64,000 nucleotides of DNA from Petrolisthes cinctipes (Eukaryota; Arthropoda; Malacostraca; Decapoda; Porcellanidae), in NCBI GenBank assembly GCA_033782935.1, contig JAWQEG010000003.1, forward strand, positions 880,501 to 944,500. The letters run 5' to 3'. Position numbers and translations under genes: made by a program. Position 1 is the first letter of the stretch, and every line of letters starts with the position of its first letter. Positions 32,744 to 43,122 of the stretch are shown here, in pieces. The notes beneath the pieces were generated by a model. That model was given only the letters and a program-made list of their open reading frames with translations, made no database searches and was not told the DNA's origin.

Positions 32744-34358
32744 ATCACTGAAGAGGAGGTCAAATGTGCAATGGATAAGATGAAACTAGGGAAGGCGCCA
32801 GGACCATCAGGATTGACAGTCGATATAATGGAGGCATCTGGACACATTGGGATCAGAGGAGTGACAAATGTGTTCAAACAGGTACAGGAAAAGGAGGAGA
32901 TGCCAGAGGAATGGGGTGAGAGTTTCACAATCCTTATTTATAAAGGGAAAGGAGATGCTTTGTCTTGCGGAAAATTCAGGGGAGTGAGGCTACTGGAACA
33001 CTGAATGAAGCTATGGGCGAAGGTGCTGGAGGAGAGATTGAGGAAGCTAGTTAAGATTGATGAGTGCCAGTTTGGTTTTCGAAAGGGAATGTCAACGATA
33101 GATGCAATATTTATAATGAGGCAATTACAGGAGAAGTATGTGGAGAAGAAAATGCTGTATCATGTTTTTGTAGATCTGGAGAAGGCATTTGCAGAGTTCC
33201 AAGAGTGGCAATCAGATGGGCTTTAAGGAGACAAAAAGTTCAAGAGAGGCTGATAAATTTGGTGATGGCTGTGTATGTGAACACCATATCAAGAGTTAAG
33301 ACTGGAGTAGGAATATCAGATGAGTTTGAGATGAAGGTGGGAGTTCATCAGGGATCAGCCCTGATTCCTTTGTTCTTTATTGTGGTAATGGAAGAGGTGA
33401 CAAGGGAGGAGAGAGAAGGGAGATTGTGGGAGTTGATATATGCTGATGATCTGGTGATAACAGCAAGGAGTGAAGAAGAAGCGGTTGATAGGTTCATCAG
33501 ATGGAAAAGTGGAATGGAAAGGAGAGGCTTGAATATAAATATGGAGAAGATCCAAGTGTTGGTTACAGGAAAGGAACCTATGAAGAGACAAGACAGGGGA
33601 AGATTTCCATGTAGCTGTTGTGGCAGAGGGGTGGGTGTTAACTAAATTTTTTGTAGTGGTTGTAACAAGTGGTGTCACTTGAGGTGTTGTGGGTTGAGGA
33701 ATGTGAATCAGGCAGGAGAAAACTACAGGTGTCCAGAATGTGGAAGAGGTGGGAGAGAGCAGAGAGTGGGGAGAGTGGTTCTGGAGGGGTATGGAGGAAG
33801 TTTACAGATTGTTTATCAGTTTTGTTACCTAGGGAAGATGCTGTCTTGCGAGTCTGGAGCGGAGGCTGCAGTGAGAACATAGCAGCTGCATGGCAAAAGT
33901 GGAGATAGAATGCAGGGTTGCTGGTCAACAACAAGATACCTTTGAGGAGCATGGCAAAGGTGTATGGTGCTTGTGTGAGATCAGTGTTACTGTATGGTGC
34001 CGAGACATGGCCAGTAAATAAGGAAGCTGAGAGAAAGATAAAAACATGTGAGTTGGGAATATAGGGTATCAAATGAGGAGGTGTTGAGGAGGTGTGGTGT
34101 GACAGATGTGTTAAATGTGTTTAGGAGGTTTAGACTGAGATGGTTTGGGCATGTCAAGAGAAGGGAGGAGGGCCATATAATCAGAAGAGCTTTTGAGCCA
34201 CAAGTACCAGGGAGAAGACCAGTGTGAAGGCCAAGGAAAACCTGGAAGTGTTGTGTGGAGGAGGATGTGAGAACACTGAATATTGAAGTGAAAAGTGCTT
34301 ATGGGAGAAACACATAGCTCGTCCAGCCCTGTAAGGGAATTGGGACGTTAAACATAGA
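32744..34358 (+). mobile_element. LINE family B with PHD-like finger, 5'-truncated
   Basis: RT blocks in order: MKLGKAPGPSGLTVDIME (from 32780), FTILIYKGKGDALSCGKF, CQFGFRKGMSTIDAIF (33067), YHVFVDLEKAF (33159), VGVHQGSALIPLFF (33338) and the catalytic YADDLVI (33439). After the RT comes a Cys/His cluster, CSCCGRGVGVN, stop, IFCSGCNKWCHLRCCGL, CPECG (33610-33745). It matches the C4-H-C3 pattern of a PHD finger and is interrupted by one in-frame TAA near 33643. The end encodes EEVLRRCGVTDVLNVFRR and LRWFGHVKRREEG, as in other LINEs. Frameshifts and stops lie near 33003, 33190 and 33645 onward. It lies inside the TTAA element, between 32743 and about 34359. Confidence 0.82.
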
Positions 34359-35384
34359 TAATGATGTTTTTACGTACATATTAGTGCATTTGTCGCGGCT
34401 TCCAGCCGCTTAAATTGTATTTATTGGTTTGTGGAACCAGCACAGCTGGATTGCTATAGAACACACCCTTCTCCAGCCCAGGCCCCGTATAGGCTTATTT
34501 CTGGGCTAGAAGGGTCTATTCCGTGAAGATCATCAGAAGTATAAATTCAAATCTGGTGCTGTACTGATATGGGAGCCACCTGGTGGTGGCCTCTAGAGGT
34601 AGTGACCCGCTTGAGCAAGCGGGGGCAGCCGCTCGGTCACTCAAATGAGAACTGAAGGAGAATGTCTGCCGCATCGGGAGGTGGGTGGGACAGTAAAAGC
34701 TGTGCTGGTTCTACAAACCAATAAATACAGGTCGCAACAAATGCATTATTATTGGTAAAGTGGAACCAGCACAGCTGGATTGCTATGCATGCGATGCGGT
34801 AGGTGGGAGGTGAGGCGGAGTCATTCATCCCCAGAATGAAGAGCGGTCCCGCCCTTAGGCCCAGAGCGGGGAGGATAGAGTTATACTACCTCCCAGAATG
34901 AAAGTAGGGTACTGTTGACCCAGAGTAATCATAATGACGTTGATAAAAATTATGTATTAATATTATACATTCCATAGATGCATATATATATACCCCTTTT
35001 ATCATTATTATTTTTTTTTCGTTGTCTTTATAGTCAGACACGAGAGGAGAGGTAGGCTGGTCGAGAGACCCCCCCCCCCTTTTATCCTCATCCTAGGCTA
35101 TGGCCTAAGGTATGAGTAGCAGGTAACAAGTCAACCAGAAGGAGGAACGAAACAACTATCATGTCATAACCATGTGTTTTATTGTACCTCTGCCCTACAT
35201 GGACATAGAAAATCAGTCACCATGATTTCATCCATAGGAAAAATAAATACTCAGAGCTCCGTAACAATATAGTTTATTTTTACCCAGCACCATATGTACA
35301 ACATGAATGACATGGAATGAGCATGAGAATGTACAGAATGGAGATGACGTATGGGGTGATAATGAGGGTAGGGTAATAAGGGGA

Positions 35385-35695
35385 TTACCAAGCCCGACCT
35401 TTGCCCCCCGATGGCCCCCTCCCCCCCCTCTGTTTCCTGTGGCGTCCTCTACCAGGTGTTGGTACTGGGTGTGGTAAGATGGGAGGAGTCCCCATCGCCA
35501 CACAGGGGGTGGGGGAGACCGAGTGGAACAGGTACCTCTTCCTGAAGGAGGAGGCGAATGCCCAGCCCCCCAGATCCCGTACCTGCTCCACCGAGTGAGT
35601 CCTGAGGAAGGCGAGGGAGGCGGCCACGCCCCGAACGCTGTAGGCCTTGGGAGCGTGTCCGGGATCCCCGTTCTCGATCACTCGGCAGAGGAGGC
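35385..35695 (-). pseudogene. Tyrosine recombinase remnant, DIRS copy 3
   Basis: Only the C-terminal quarter remains: CRVIENGDPGHAPKAYSVRG, LGGW and KRYLFHSVS. The HxxR box has become Tyr-Ser-Val-Arg, losing the catalytic His. The N-terminal half with TGYRASQL is deleted. The tail is basic (KQRGGRGPSGGKG). Confidence 0.8.
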
Positions 35696-36885
35696 CACAT
35701 ACCCCCACCTGTTCCAGTCCTCTGTGAAGGCGTCCGGGCCCCCTGCCTCTGTCCTGGTGGAGAAGGACATAAACAGGGGAAGTTGGGCTATGGTTGGGGA
35801 GGCGAACATGTCCACCTCCGGAGTCCCATAGCGAAGGCAGAGTGACTCGAACACAGGGGGACGCAGTTGCCACTCGACTGACGTCCCTCTGAACCTGGAT
35901 AGGGCGTCTGCCCAGTCGTTCTCCCGCCCTGGCACATAGCGGGCCGAGAGGTGAATCGCCCTCTTGGCCGCTATCAAGATCTGTTCTGACAGGGACAGGA
36001 GAACCTCCGACCGTGAAGTGCCCTGTCTCTGTAGGCACTGCACGGCCGCTATGTTGTCCATGTCGAAGCGGAGAACTGGGGGTGTCTGTTGAGCCACTCC
36101 CTCGACACCATCAACTCCCGAGCGTTGATGTGTAGTAGCCTCTCCTCTTCCTTCCATCCCCCGCATAGCTGGTGTCCCAGGCTTGACTGGTACCCCTAGC
36201 CTACGTTCGATGCGTCTGTCGCCACCGTGATCCCCGGAAGAGGAAGTACCCAGGGAACACGCTGACGTAGGGCACCGGGACACAACCAGGGGCGAAGGAG
36301 ACGGTGCAGAGAGGGGGACACTGACCTGGGAAGGTCCCTGCATGCGGGGGATAGGTGCAGGTTTACCTCCCGCGTCAGCCTCCTGTGCTACAGTCGTCCC
36401 AGGGGCATTGCGGGGGCCGTGAAGTTTAGCAACCCGAGCAATGATTCCCACTGGCGGTGAGAGAAAGTACGGGAAAAGTGCGCCTGGCGGACGTGACGTA
36501 GGGTCCAGCGGGCGTTCTCCGGAGCGAGTGAGAGGGTGGCCGAAACTGAGTCCCACTCTATTCCGAGCCAAGACAGCTTGCGCGTAGGGAGGAGAGAGGA
36601 CTTGGGGACATTGAGAAGGAACCCCATTTCTTCTAGCACCCCCCTTGCTACCCTGACGTTGTTTGTTACCTGCTCCCTGGTGGGGGCATGTAACAACCAA
36701 TCATCCAGATACATGAGAGTGGGGACACCCGCCTCCGCCAGGCGGGATGCTACCACCTTCACGAGCTTGGTGAAGACCCGAGGGGCAAGCGAGAGACTGA
36801 AAGGGAGCCTTGTAAACTGAAACGTCTTGGTCCCCACCTGGAATGCCAGAAATCGGCGAAACTGAGGGTGGATCGGGACATGCTA
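35696..36885 (-). pseudogene. RT (C-terminal part)-RNase H of DIRS copy 3
   Basis: It contains the RT fingers-to-palm part from TFQFTRLPFSLSLAPRVF with the catalytic MYLDDWLLH, then RNase H pieces (RFDMDNIAAVQCLQ, ENDWADALSRF) and the start of the C-terminal domain (PEVDMFAS, EDWNRWGYV), where the deletion to the recombinase begins. Frameshifts fall in RNase H near 36070 and 36390. The N-terminal part of RT is beyond the transposon, at 38653-39050. Confidence 0.8.
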
Positions 36886-36989
36886 TAGTCTGTCTCAGGA
36901 AAGTTGAGGGTAGAATATCGTCTTTTTTACTCCAAAGTCAATGTCAAAGGCCGAACACACCTGACCTCTCGACCTGAGGGAATACAGGC

Positions 36990-37354
36990 TGGCCAGGGAC
37001 AATGACTCGGACAGTAAGAACAACATTCAATACAACCCACAACACTCCAAGCTTGAGCTGCTACATCTGGTGGAAAGAAGCAAAGACAGGCAAGAATATG
37101 AAATAGACAATATAGCAAAAGACTATGGACATGAAGTATTACGACTTCCGCCCTACCACAGTGAATTTAATCTCATAGAACTTATATGGGCTCAGGTGAA
37201 AGAGGAAGTCAGAAAAAAGAATTCTAATAATAATCAGACAATGCGTGTGATCGAAGAAATAACCAGAAATGCAGTGGCGAAAGTGACACAAGAAAATTGG
37301 CAAAAATGTATGGAGCATATGATAAAATTAGAGCAGGAACATATCAAGATCTAG
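36990..37354 (+). pseudogene. C-terminal fragment of a Tc1/IS630-type DDE transposase
   Basis: Open plus-strand frame ending at 37354 with LELLHLVERSKDRQEYEIDN, then GHEVLRLPPYHSEFNLIELI and WAQVKEEVRKKN. The block 'RLPPYHCxxNPIELIWAxVK' is the third catalytic (Glu) motif of DDE_3 transposases. Here the usual Pro of NPIE is Leu, but Glu is kept. The first two catalytic Asp regions are missing, so it is inactive. It fits the TA-flanked element that carries it. Confidence 0.8.
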
Positions 37355-37979
37355 AATACCACAGAGGTCTGCTCATCGCGCATATCGGGCCTGGCTGGTG
37401 ACGTCGATTGCCCCAAACTGAGGCAGCTCTCTGTCTACCAAATATGGGATGGAATAGTAGTCTCTATGATGGGGGTACATTAGGGTCAATATCAGCGACC
37501 TCTCTCATTTCAGTGGCAAAAATGCCTAACTTTCTTGCCAAAATTCAGGGCTTAGACTTAATGTAGGCGAATCGTTTTTGTTTCTAAAATTTCTTCATAT
37601 GTATAGGTATCGAAAGTTCTCAGTAGAAGTTTTCGAGAAATGACATATAAGCATAGAAATTGTGCTGTGAAAATAGCAAATATACAGGAAGAAGCCTTCA
37701 TTCTGGCTGTGTATAGAAAACGAGAATATTTTAATCCTTATCAAATCACTTCACACCTCCGCCTCCAACACACACACACACACACACTTGATTTGAGTTG
37801 AATGTTACATAATAGTTCATATTCAGACACCGTCGTTTTTATGTATTAATTTATGCATTAATTTTAGTCTTAAATATACATTATTTTACTTTGTATTAGC
37901 TACAATAGATTATGAAAAGTATTTATCATCTATTTTTTTCTATACTGTCCCTACTGAGAAATATCAACACATGTAAAAA

Positions 37980-37983
<4 letters not shown>

Positions 37984-38047
<64 letters not shown>
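37984..38047. repeat. (GA)n microsatellite
   Basis: About 30 uninterrupted GA repeats within the Tc1/mariner-type element. Confidence 0.95.
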
Positions 38048-38049
<2 letters not shown>

Positions 38050-38652
38050 GTATTTTCAAATTTAAGAGTATGTAAATATTTACTTAGGACATGTTACTAT
38101 TAAAACTATTACAAATCAGTTTATATCTTTTCATAACAATTTTATTATAGCAATCCTAAAACAGCACGATTATGTTATCTCCATGGAAAATACTAAAGAT
38201 GAAAACTGATTAACATTAACCTTCCCACCTGCCCACTCCCATCCTTCAACCCTCCTCAAACCTGACATCGGTCAACCCAAGTTAATCCCCCCCCCCCCCT
38301 GCCACACCGCCCTTCTCTGTTCTGGCGTGAGCCACGTGCTTCACTCATTTATTCAGACATTCCTTCCAATGAGACAATCTGGAAGAATATCCCATGGTTA
38401 GTTTTATCTCTACAACCCAAGCATAATTTTTCAACTTATTTTGCTCCCTGCTAGATAAACGGATAAACAAAGGCTACACATTTCAGCACAGTGTGTGTGT
38501 GTGTGTGTAGGAAAGGAAAAGGGAAGGAGGCATGGAAGGAGGCATGTTCAGACTCCCGAGGGGACCTTTTAATCCTTCACACTGTCACTTGTGTTCCGAT
38601 TTTGGCAAAGGCTTTCTTAAAATCTCTCCCTCAAGTTTCCTGAGACAGACTA

Positions 38653-39050
38653 TAGTACGTGTCCTGGAGATCCAGGGAGGCTAACCAGTCCCCCTTTTGG
38701 AGAACTGTGCGGACCTGAGCAACCGAAACCATCTTGAAGTGCAGGGGCTTCAAGAACTTGTTTAGTTTGCTCAGGTCCATCACCAGTCTCGTCTTTCCCG
38801 GGTCCTTTTTGTGCACCGTGAACAGGCGTGACAAGAAAACCATTCCCCGTCGTCCGTTCCACTACCCCTTTTTCCCGCATTTCCCTTACGTGAGGGACGA
38901 CCGAAGGTGACACCTTGGAGGAAGCAGGAGGGAGACGTAATGGCTTCAAGGAAAATGACATGTGTCAGTGGGGTGCAGGAACAACCCGAACAGGCACCAA
39001 GGGAACAGGGGGGTGAAAAAGGGGCCACACTGGGTGGAGAAAGGTTATGT
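38653..39050 (-). pseudogene. N-terminal part of the RT of DIRS copy 3
   Basis: It encodes KPLRLPPASSKVSPSVVPHV, then GKTRLVMDLSKLNKFLKPLH and LRKGDWLASLDLQDTY-type blocks, interrupted by a frameshift near 38840. It breaks at the transposon end (38652) and continues at 36883. Confidence 0.8.
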
Positions 39051-39192
39051 CATATGTCAAAGATTTCACAACAGAGGATGACAGGAACAGCTACACCATG
39101 GCCAGGTGAGGCCCTGTCGTACGACCCTCGATGCCCAACCATGGGTGGGCCAGGCGGAGGACCAACCCGTGAGGCACCCTGGGGTAAGACCC

Positions 39193-39382
39193 TCAGGTGG
39201 AGCGGTCCTTCTGGGAGGGGTGGGAGGAGGAAGGCTTGGGCTTGGAGTAGGGCTTGGAGCCCTGGCTCCTCTCACGAAATGGCTGCTGGCCCCGCTGGTG
39301 GAACCTGGGGAGCTGCTGCGGAGGTGCGGGGAAGGGCCTGCGAGGCTGGAAGGACGGTCTGGCTGGCTGTGGGGCACATGGC
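39193..39382 (-). pseudogene. gag exon 3 of DIRS copy 3
   Basis: It follows the acceptor CTCTGTTTGTCCGTAG and encodes a Pro/Arg-rich tail ending HPSQKDRST and TGA (39193-39195). It is about 30 nt shorter than in copy 1 because of a small in-frame deletion in the Pro/Arg repeat. Confidence 0.58.
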
Positions 39383-39556
39383 CTACGGACAAACAGAGTA
39401 GTTAGAGGAGAGGGAAAAATCCCGGGGAACACCGGGAAAAAACATGCAAGAGGGGTGAGGTTGGGACTAACCCCCCACCGTCTCGATTTCCCTCGTACAA
39501 CAGAAACAATATGTGACATCATCATCCTCCAAAAAGACCACTGGACAGGGACGTAC

Positions 39557-39697
39557 TTGGAGGTAGATTGCTTCGGGAGGTTGATGACTGCTGGGAGAGA
39601 CGAGAACACCGAGTCCGTCGCAGCCTTGTCAAACAGCGCAGGGAAAAGGAGGGAAGCTCGCACTACGCCCCGCTGCGCCATCTCTGGAGCGGACTTA
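39557..39697 (-). pseudogene. gag exon 2 of DIRS copy 3 (5' half missing)
   Basis: Only the 3' half remains: KSAPEMAQRGVVRAS, then DSVFSSLPAVINLPKQSTSK, ending at the donor AA|GTACGT. The 5' half with its acceptor is deleted; intron sequence runs directly into it near 39697. Confidence 0.55.
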
Positions 39698-39734
39698 TTC
39701 AAAAGAATAAACACAACACAATCAAGGTACTTAC

Positions 39735-41425
39735 GAGAGTTCAAGGCCGGACAGCTCGTGAAACGAGGTAGTGAGGCTCTTCAGGCAGTCCCGCAGGAGC
39801 GAGATGGCCGCACCGGTGGAGATGAGGTGGGACAACTCCAACCGGGCAGCCGTCTCTGCCTGCCTCAGCTTACCGACAGGTTCTTTCAGCTGGAAGGCGA
39901 CCGGCGGCTTCTTCTCCGTCCTCCACAGGCACTCCCTCAGACCCGTAGGGGCACGAGAAGGAGGGAGAATGACTGGGAAGGACAGAGGAGGGGGTTTCTT
40001 GGATGTAGAGGGCCTCTGGTGGTCCAGGGACTTAAGGAGAAGGGCTGGAATGTCCAGGTCCCCGTCGCCCTTATCCCCTGGAAAATAGAAATCCGAGGAC
40101 AAGAAGACTGCCGTGTTCTCCGAGAAGCGGTCAATCTTCCAGGCCTGGGATAAGTTAAGATTGCTATTCTCCACCAGGAAGCCCATCGCATCCAAGCCAC
40201 TGTGGATACCTTCGACGACGGGCCTTTGAGCGGGCCTTGTAGAACAGGATGGAATCGCCCGCCGCGTCCGCTCCCCACTTTACCAGGACATCGTCTCTCC
40301 TCACCCACACATCTGGTTGAGCAGTGTCAGGAGACCACGCAACCAGTCTGCCCTCCTCTGAAGTGTGAGTCCAGGAAGGAGGAAGGAAGGCCCAAGAGTA
40401 GGGGAGGTGGGAGTCCTCCCTAGAAGGAGGAGAAGGAGAAGGAGAGTAGGTAGCCATATCCTCCGCTAGGGCACCAGCCTGGGACTCAGGGCTCGGGGAG
40501 AGTGGGGATACGGGAACGCCCCCAAACTCCCCGGGTGAACCCGGGGCCTTGGCCGGCGACGCAGCAGGGAGAGGTAGAGGGAGAGCAGGTACAGAAACGG
40601 GTCCCCCTGCCACCACCGCAGTAGGCGGGGAGGGGGCCACGGGAGGAAGAATAAAGTCCGGAAGGACAGCAGGGAGAAGGGTGCTTAGGACACGCGCCAT
40701 CTTCCTCATCGAAGGGCTCGTACCAGCCCGTTTCACCTTGTGGGGCCTGCGCACGGGAGAGGGTGAGCCCTCTGACGAGGGAGGGGAGGAGGAGGAGGAA
40801 GAGGTAGACGAAGACGAAAAGGACGGGGAGCGACGGCGAGTCCGGGTCCTCTTGGAGTGGCGGGACCTCTTTGAAGAGCGCTTGTGCCACCGCGAGTGGC
40901 TCGAGGAGCCAGCCTTATGGGGTGACGAAGCAGCAGGTTCCCCGCTGAGCCCTTGTACCGGTGAGGTAGTCAGGAGTGCCAGCACGGCGGGCTCACTTGC
41001 TTCCGTGGGTGGGAAACCCCGGAAGGGAGTCGGAGAACCATCTAGGGAAGGCGACGTAGCCTCTCGGGGTGCTAGGGGCTCGATCCCCTGCGACTCCGAG
41101 AGGCACATGGAAGGGTACCGAGATCTGGATAGACCCAGTTCGGCCCCGAAAACAGGGTCTGCCCAAGACAAGGAGGACCCGTCTCGCTTGTGCGCCATCC
41201 TCCTCGCTCTCGTCCACGCAGTGCGAAGAGAGGCAAGGGCAGAAAGCTCAGGGCGAGCAGCGGCTGGAGTCTCGCGACACAACTCAGCCCAGGGGCGGCA
41301 CACACTACACGCCAGGGGGGGTAGCCCTTGGGAGTGAAGCAAGGTGCGTGGGGAGAACAATGGAGGTGTCTGTCGAGGGACACCCTCACGGTACACCCCG
41401 TCGAGGCACACAAAGCACGAGTAGA
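39735..41425 (-). pseudogene. gag exon 1 of DIRS copy 3
   Basis: From the acceptor TTTCTCCCACAG (41426) to the donor TCTC|GTAAGT (exon end 39735). A long clean frame (41600 to 40164) carries the Cys/His cluster, the intact Trp of CRPWAELCRETPAAARPELS, the Ser/Arg-rich region (SSKRSRHSKRTRTRRRSPSF) and the C-terminal block LPYSWAFLPPSWTHTSEEG. A frameshift at about 40190 separates it from the last part (39731-40195, LRECLWRTEKKPPVAFQL, LSHLISTGAAISLLRDC). Confidence 0.68.
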
Positions 41426-42689
41426 CTGTGGGAGAAAAAAGGGAGTTAACACGTGAATCCACGTGTACAAAGCACAGCACGAAAATACGTGTACACAGGA
41501 CAAAGGTAAACATAAAATAAAACCTCGGGCGGGGGAAGAGCTCGACAACCCGCCCCGAGAACCCCACACTCGCACACACACACACAGCCGGGGATAACAA
41601 TCCCGAAAACCGAACCTAGCAGAAATGAAGCACCTGAAAATCAGGCCCCAAGAAACCCAAAGGAAAAGAGGTACACAGCCAGCCTGAAGGGCCACCCCAG
41701 GGAAAACACAGCACTGTGGAACAAAAACAGCCCCTAACGGACACAGTCAGGAGGGGGACAAAGACAACGCATAAACCTGCCGCCGAAAACACTAGAACCA
41801 CACGGGGAAAAGAGCACAAAGGGCCCCCAAAGGGCGCACGAGGCAAGCCACGTGGGGAAGAGCACACACAAACACGACTACACAGCCCCGTAAACACTAA
41901 GGAAGTGAACTAGTGGCAAAGCGAAGGGAGAAACAGGGCAGACAGGGGAAGGAACCCAAGAGGGGACCCCAAGGAAAGCAAGACCCCAAGGGGAGAGGGA
42001 AAAACAGACCCCAAAACCCAAAGAGGAGAAGCGGGAAAACAGCCCTAAAAAGAGAAAAACCCCGACGCGAGCACACACACATCTGCAGAGCAGGCAAGCC
42101 ACTAGACACAGAGCAAACACGTAAAACAAATACTAGCAGGAACACGGGCAACACATTACCATAGCGAGGAGAGGAGCGTTGATGTTGCCAGGCCGTAGTT
42201 CCGCGAAAGAGTGACCGAGAGGCTGCCCCCGCTAGCCCAAGCAGGTCACTACGTCTAGAGGCCACCACCAGGTGGCTCCCATATCAGTACAGTGCCAGAT
42301 TTGAATTTATATTTACTTCTGATGATCTTCACGGAATAGACCCTTCTAGCCCAGAAATAAGCCTATACAGGGCCTGGGCTGGAGAAGGGTGTGTTCTATA
42401 GCAATCCAGCTGTGCTGGTTCCACTTTACCAATAAATGGTAATTACAGGAAAAGAGGAGTGATGAAAATATGTCCTTCTTCCCTCACTGCTAGAGACTGA
42501 CTGAATGGTGGTGGCTGAGATGGCTGTGGCAGCCCCTTGGCTGCAACCATCAGTGTTACCAGGTCGAAACTAGCTCGTTTGGGACCAAGCAAATTTAAAA
42601 ATTGTGCTGTCGAATATATGCTACACCTGCGGTACTCTAGACTTGTTGCTAGTGTCAAAATTTTACTACACCCTCGAATTAAGGGTTAA

Positions 42690-43023
42690 GGCAAAAAGTA
42701 AGTATAGGGGGCAATACACTTTTGATCCATTTTTGCCCCTTGATTCCTCCAAACAATGGCAAGAAACTGGATCAGATTAACAAAAGTAATGGTGGCCTGT
42801 TGTTGCTTTTAATTATTTTGATGAAGCACTTTTTCCAGATTTACCAACCCTTTACTACTCTTTTAATATCTTTAACTGTGCCTAGACAGGTAGTGTTTGA
42901 AGGAGTATAATTCACAGCAAGAGACAAAGATGGATGACTACTGTACTGTAGTGTTTTCCAGAGTTGACCAGTTATGTACTGTATAGGAAACATTTAGAGT
43001 ATTGTAATCCTCGTGATTTACTG
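42690..43023. other. Intronic stretch with a short dispersed repeat
   Basis: 42733-42795 (CCTTGATTCCTCCAAACAAT and on) recurs directly at 44634-44697, just before exon D, about 80 percent alike. Nothing else is recognised. Confidence 0.4.
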
Positions 43024-43122
43024 TTGTTATGGGTGTGGTTTGCACTGTTTGTAATAAATCCGTACAGTATACCCTCATTATCCACTGGGTCTGTGAGTCT
43101 GTAATGTACAAAGAGGGTTTAA
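43024..43122. repeat. Half-copy of the CAGTAAACCCTC palindromic MITE family
   Basis: GTTTGTAATAAATCCGTACA and TACCCTCATTATCCACTGGG match the family represented at 28833-29003. It ends at a TTAA (43119-43122) followed by CCCTGTAAACGCGGCGG, which may be the end of yet another TTAA element whose partner I did not find. Confidence 0.5.

Larger units (their letters stand above)
36886..38652. mobile_element. Tc1/mariner-type DNA transposon (internally deleted) inside DIRS copy 3
   Basis: Inverted ends TAGTCTGTCTCAGGAAA (36886, and inward from 38652) are flanked by TA on each side (36884-36885 and 38653-38654). Removing it with one TA restores the DIRS RT sequence, apart from one C-to-T. About 1.77 kb remains. 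It encodes only the 3' part of a transposase, followed by AT-rich sequence with a (GA)n run at 37984-38047. Confidence 0.85.
34383..42435 (-). mobile_element. DIRS-like retrotransposon, copy 3 (deleted and interrupted)
   Basis: Read 42435 to 34383: 5' inverted repeat (about 42220-42435), leader, gag, RT-RNase H, recombinase remnant, internal complementary region (34730-34780) and 3' inverted repeat (34383-34620). Two changes mark it. A Tc1/mariner-type transposon (36886-38652) splits the RT, and a deletion fuses the domain after RNase H to the last part of the recombinase near 35696. Its ends differ slightly from copies 1 and 4 (the right end reads CCAATAAA). The flanks together recreate the sequence of a TTAA element (see 31463-42685). 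Confidence 0.87.
31463..42685. mobile_element. TTAA-flanked (piggyBac-like) element split by later insertions
   Basis: TTAA at 31459-31462 is followed by CCACTTAGCCGCGGGCATTA, and TTAA at 42686-42689 is preceded by CTCGAATTAAGGG. These match the two ends of the small element at 48845-49238 in reverse orientation. The intervening element sequence is found in pieces: 31463-31707, 32643-32743, about 34359-34382 and 42436-42685. Nested between them are a pogo-like MITE, a LINE B copy and DIRS copy 3. Compared with 48845-49238 it has extra sequence (31540-32705), so that copy is an internal-deletion derivative or this one contains another insertion. Confidence 0.7.
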
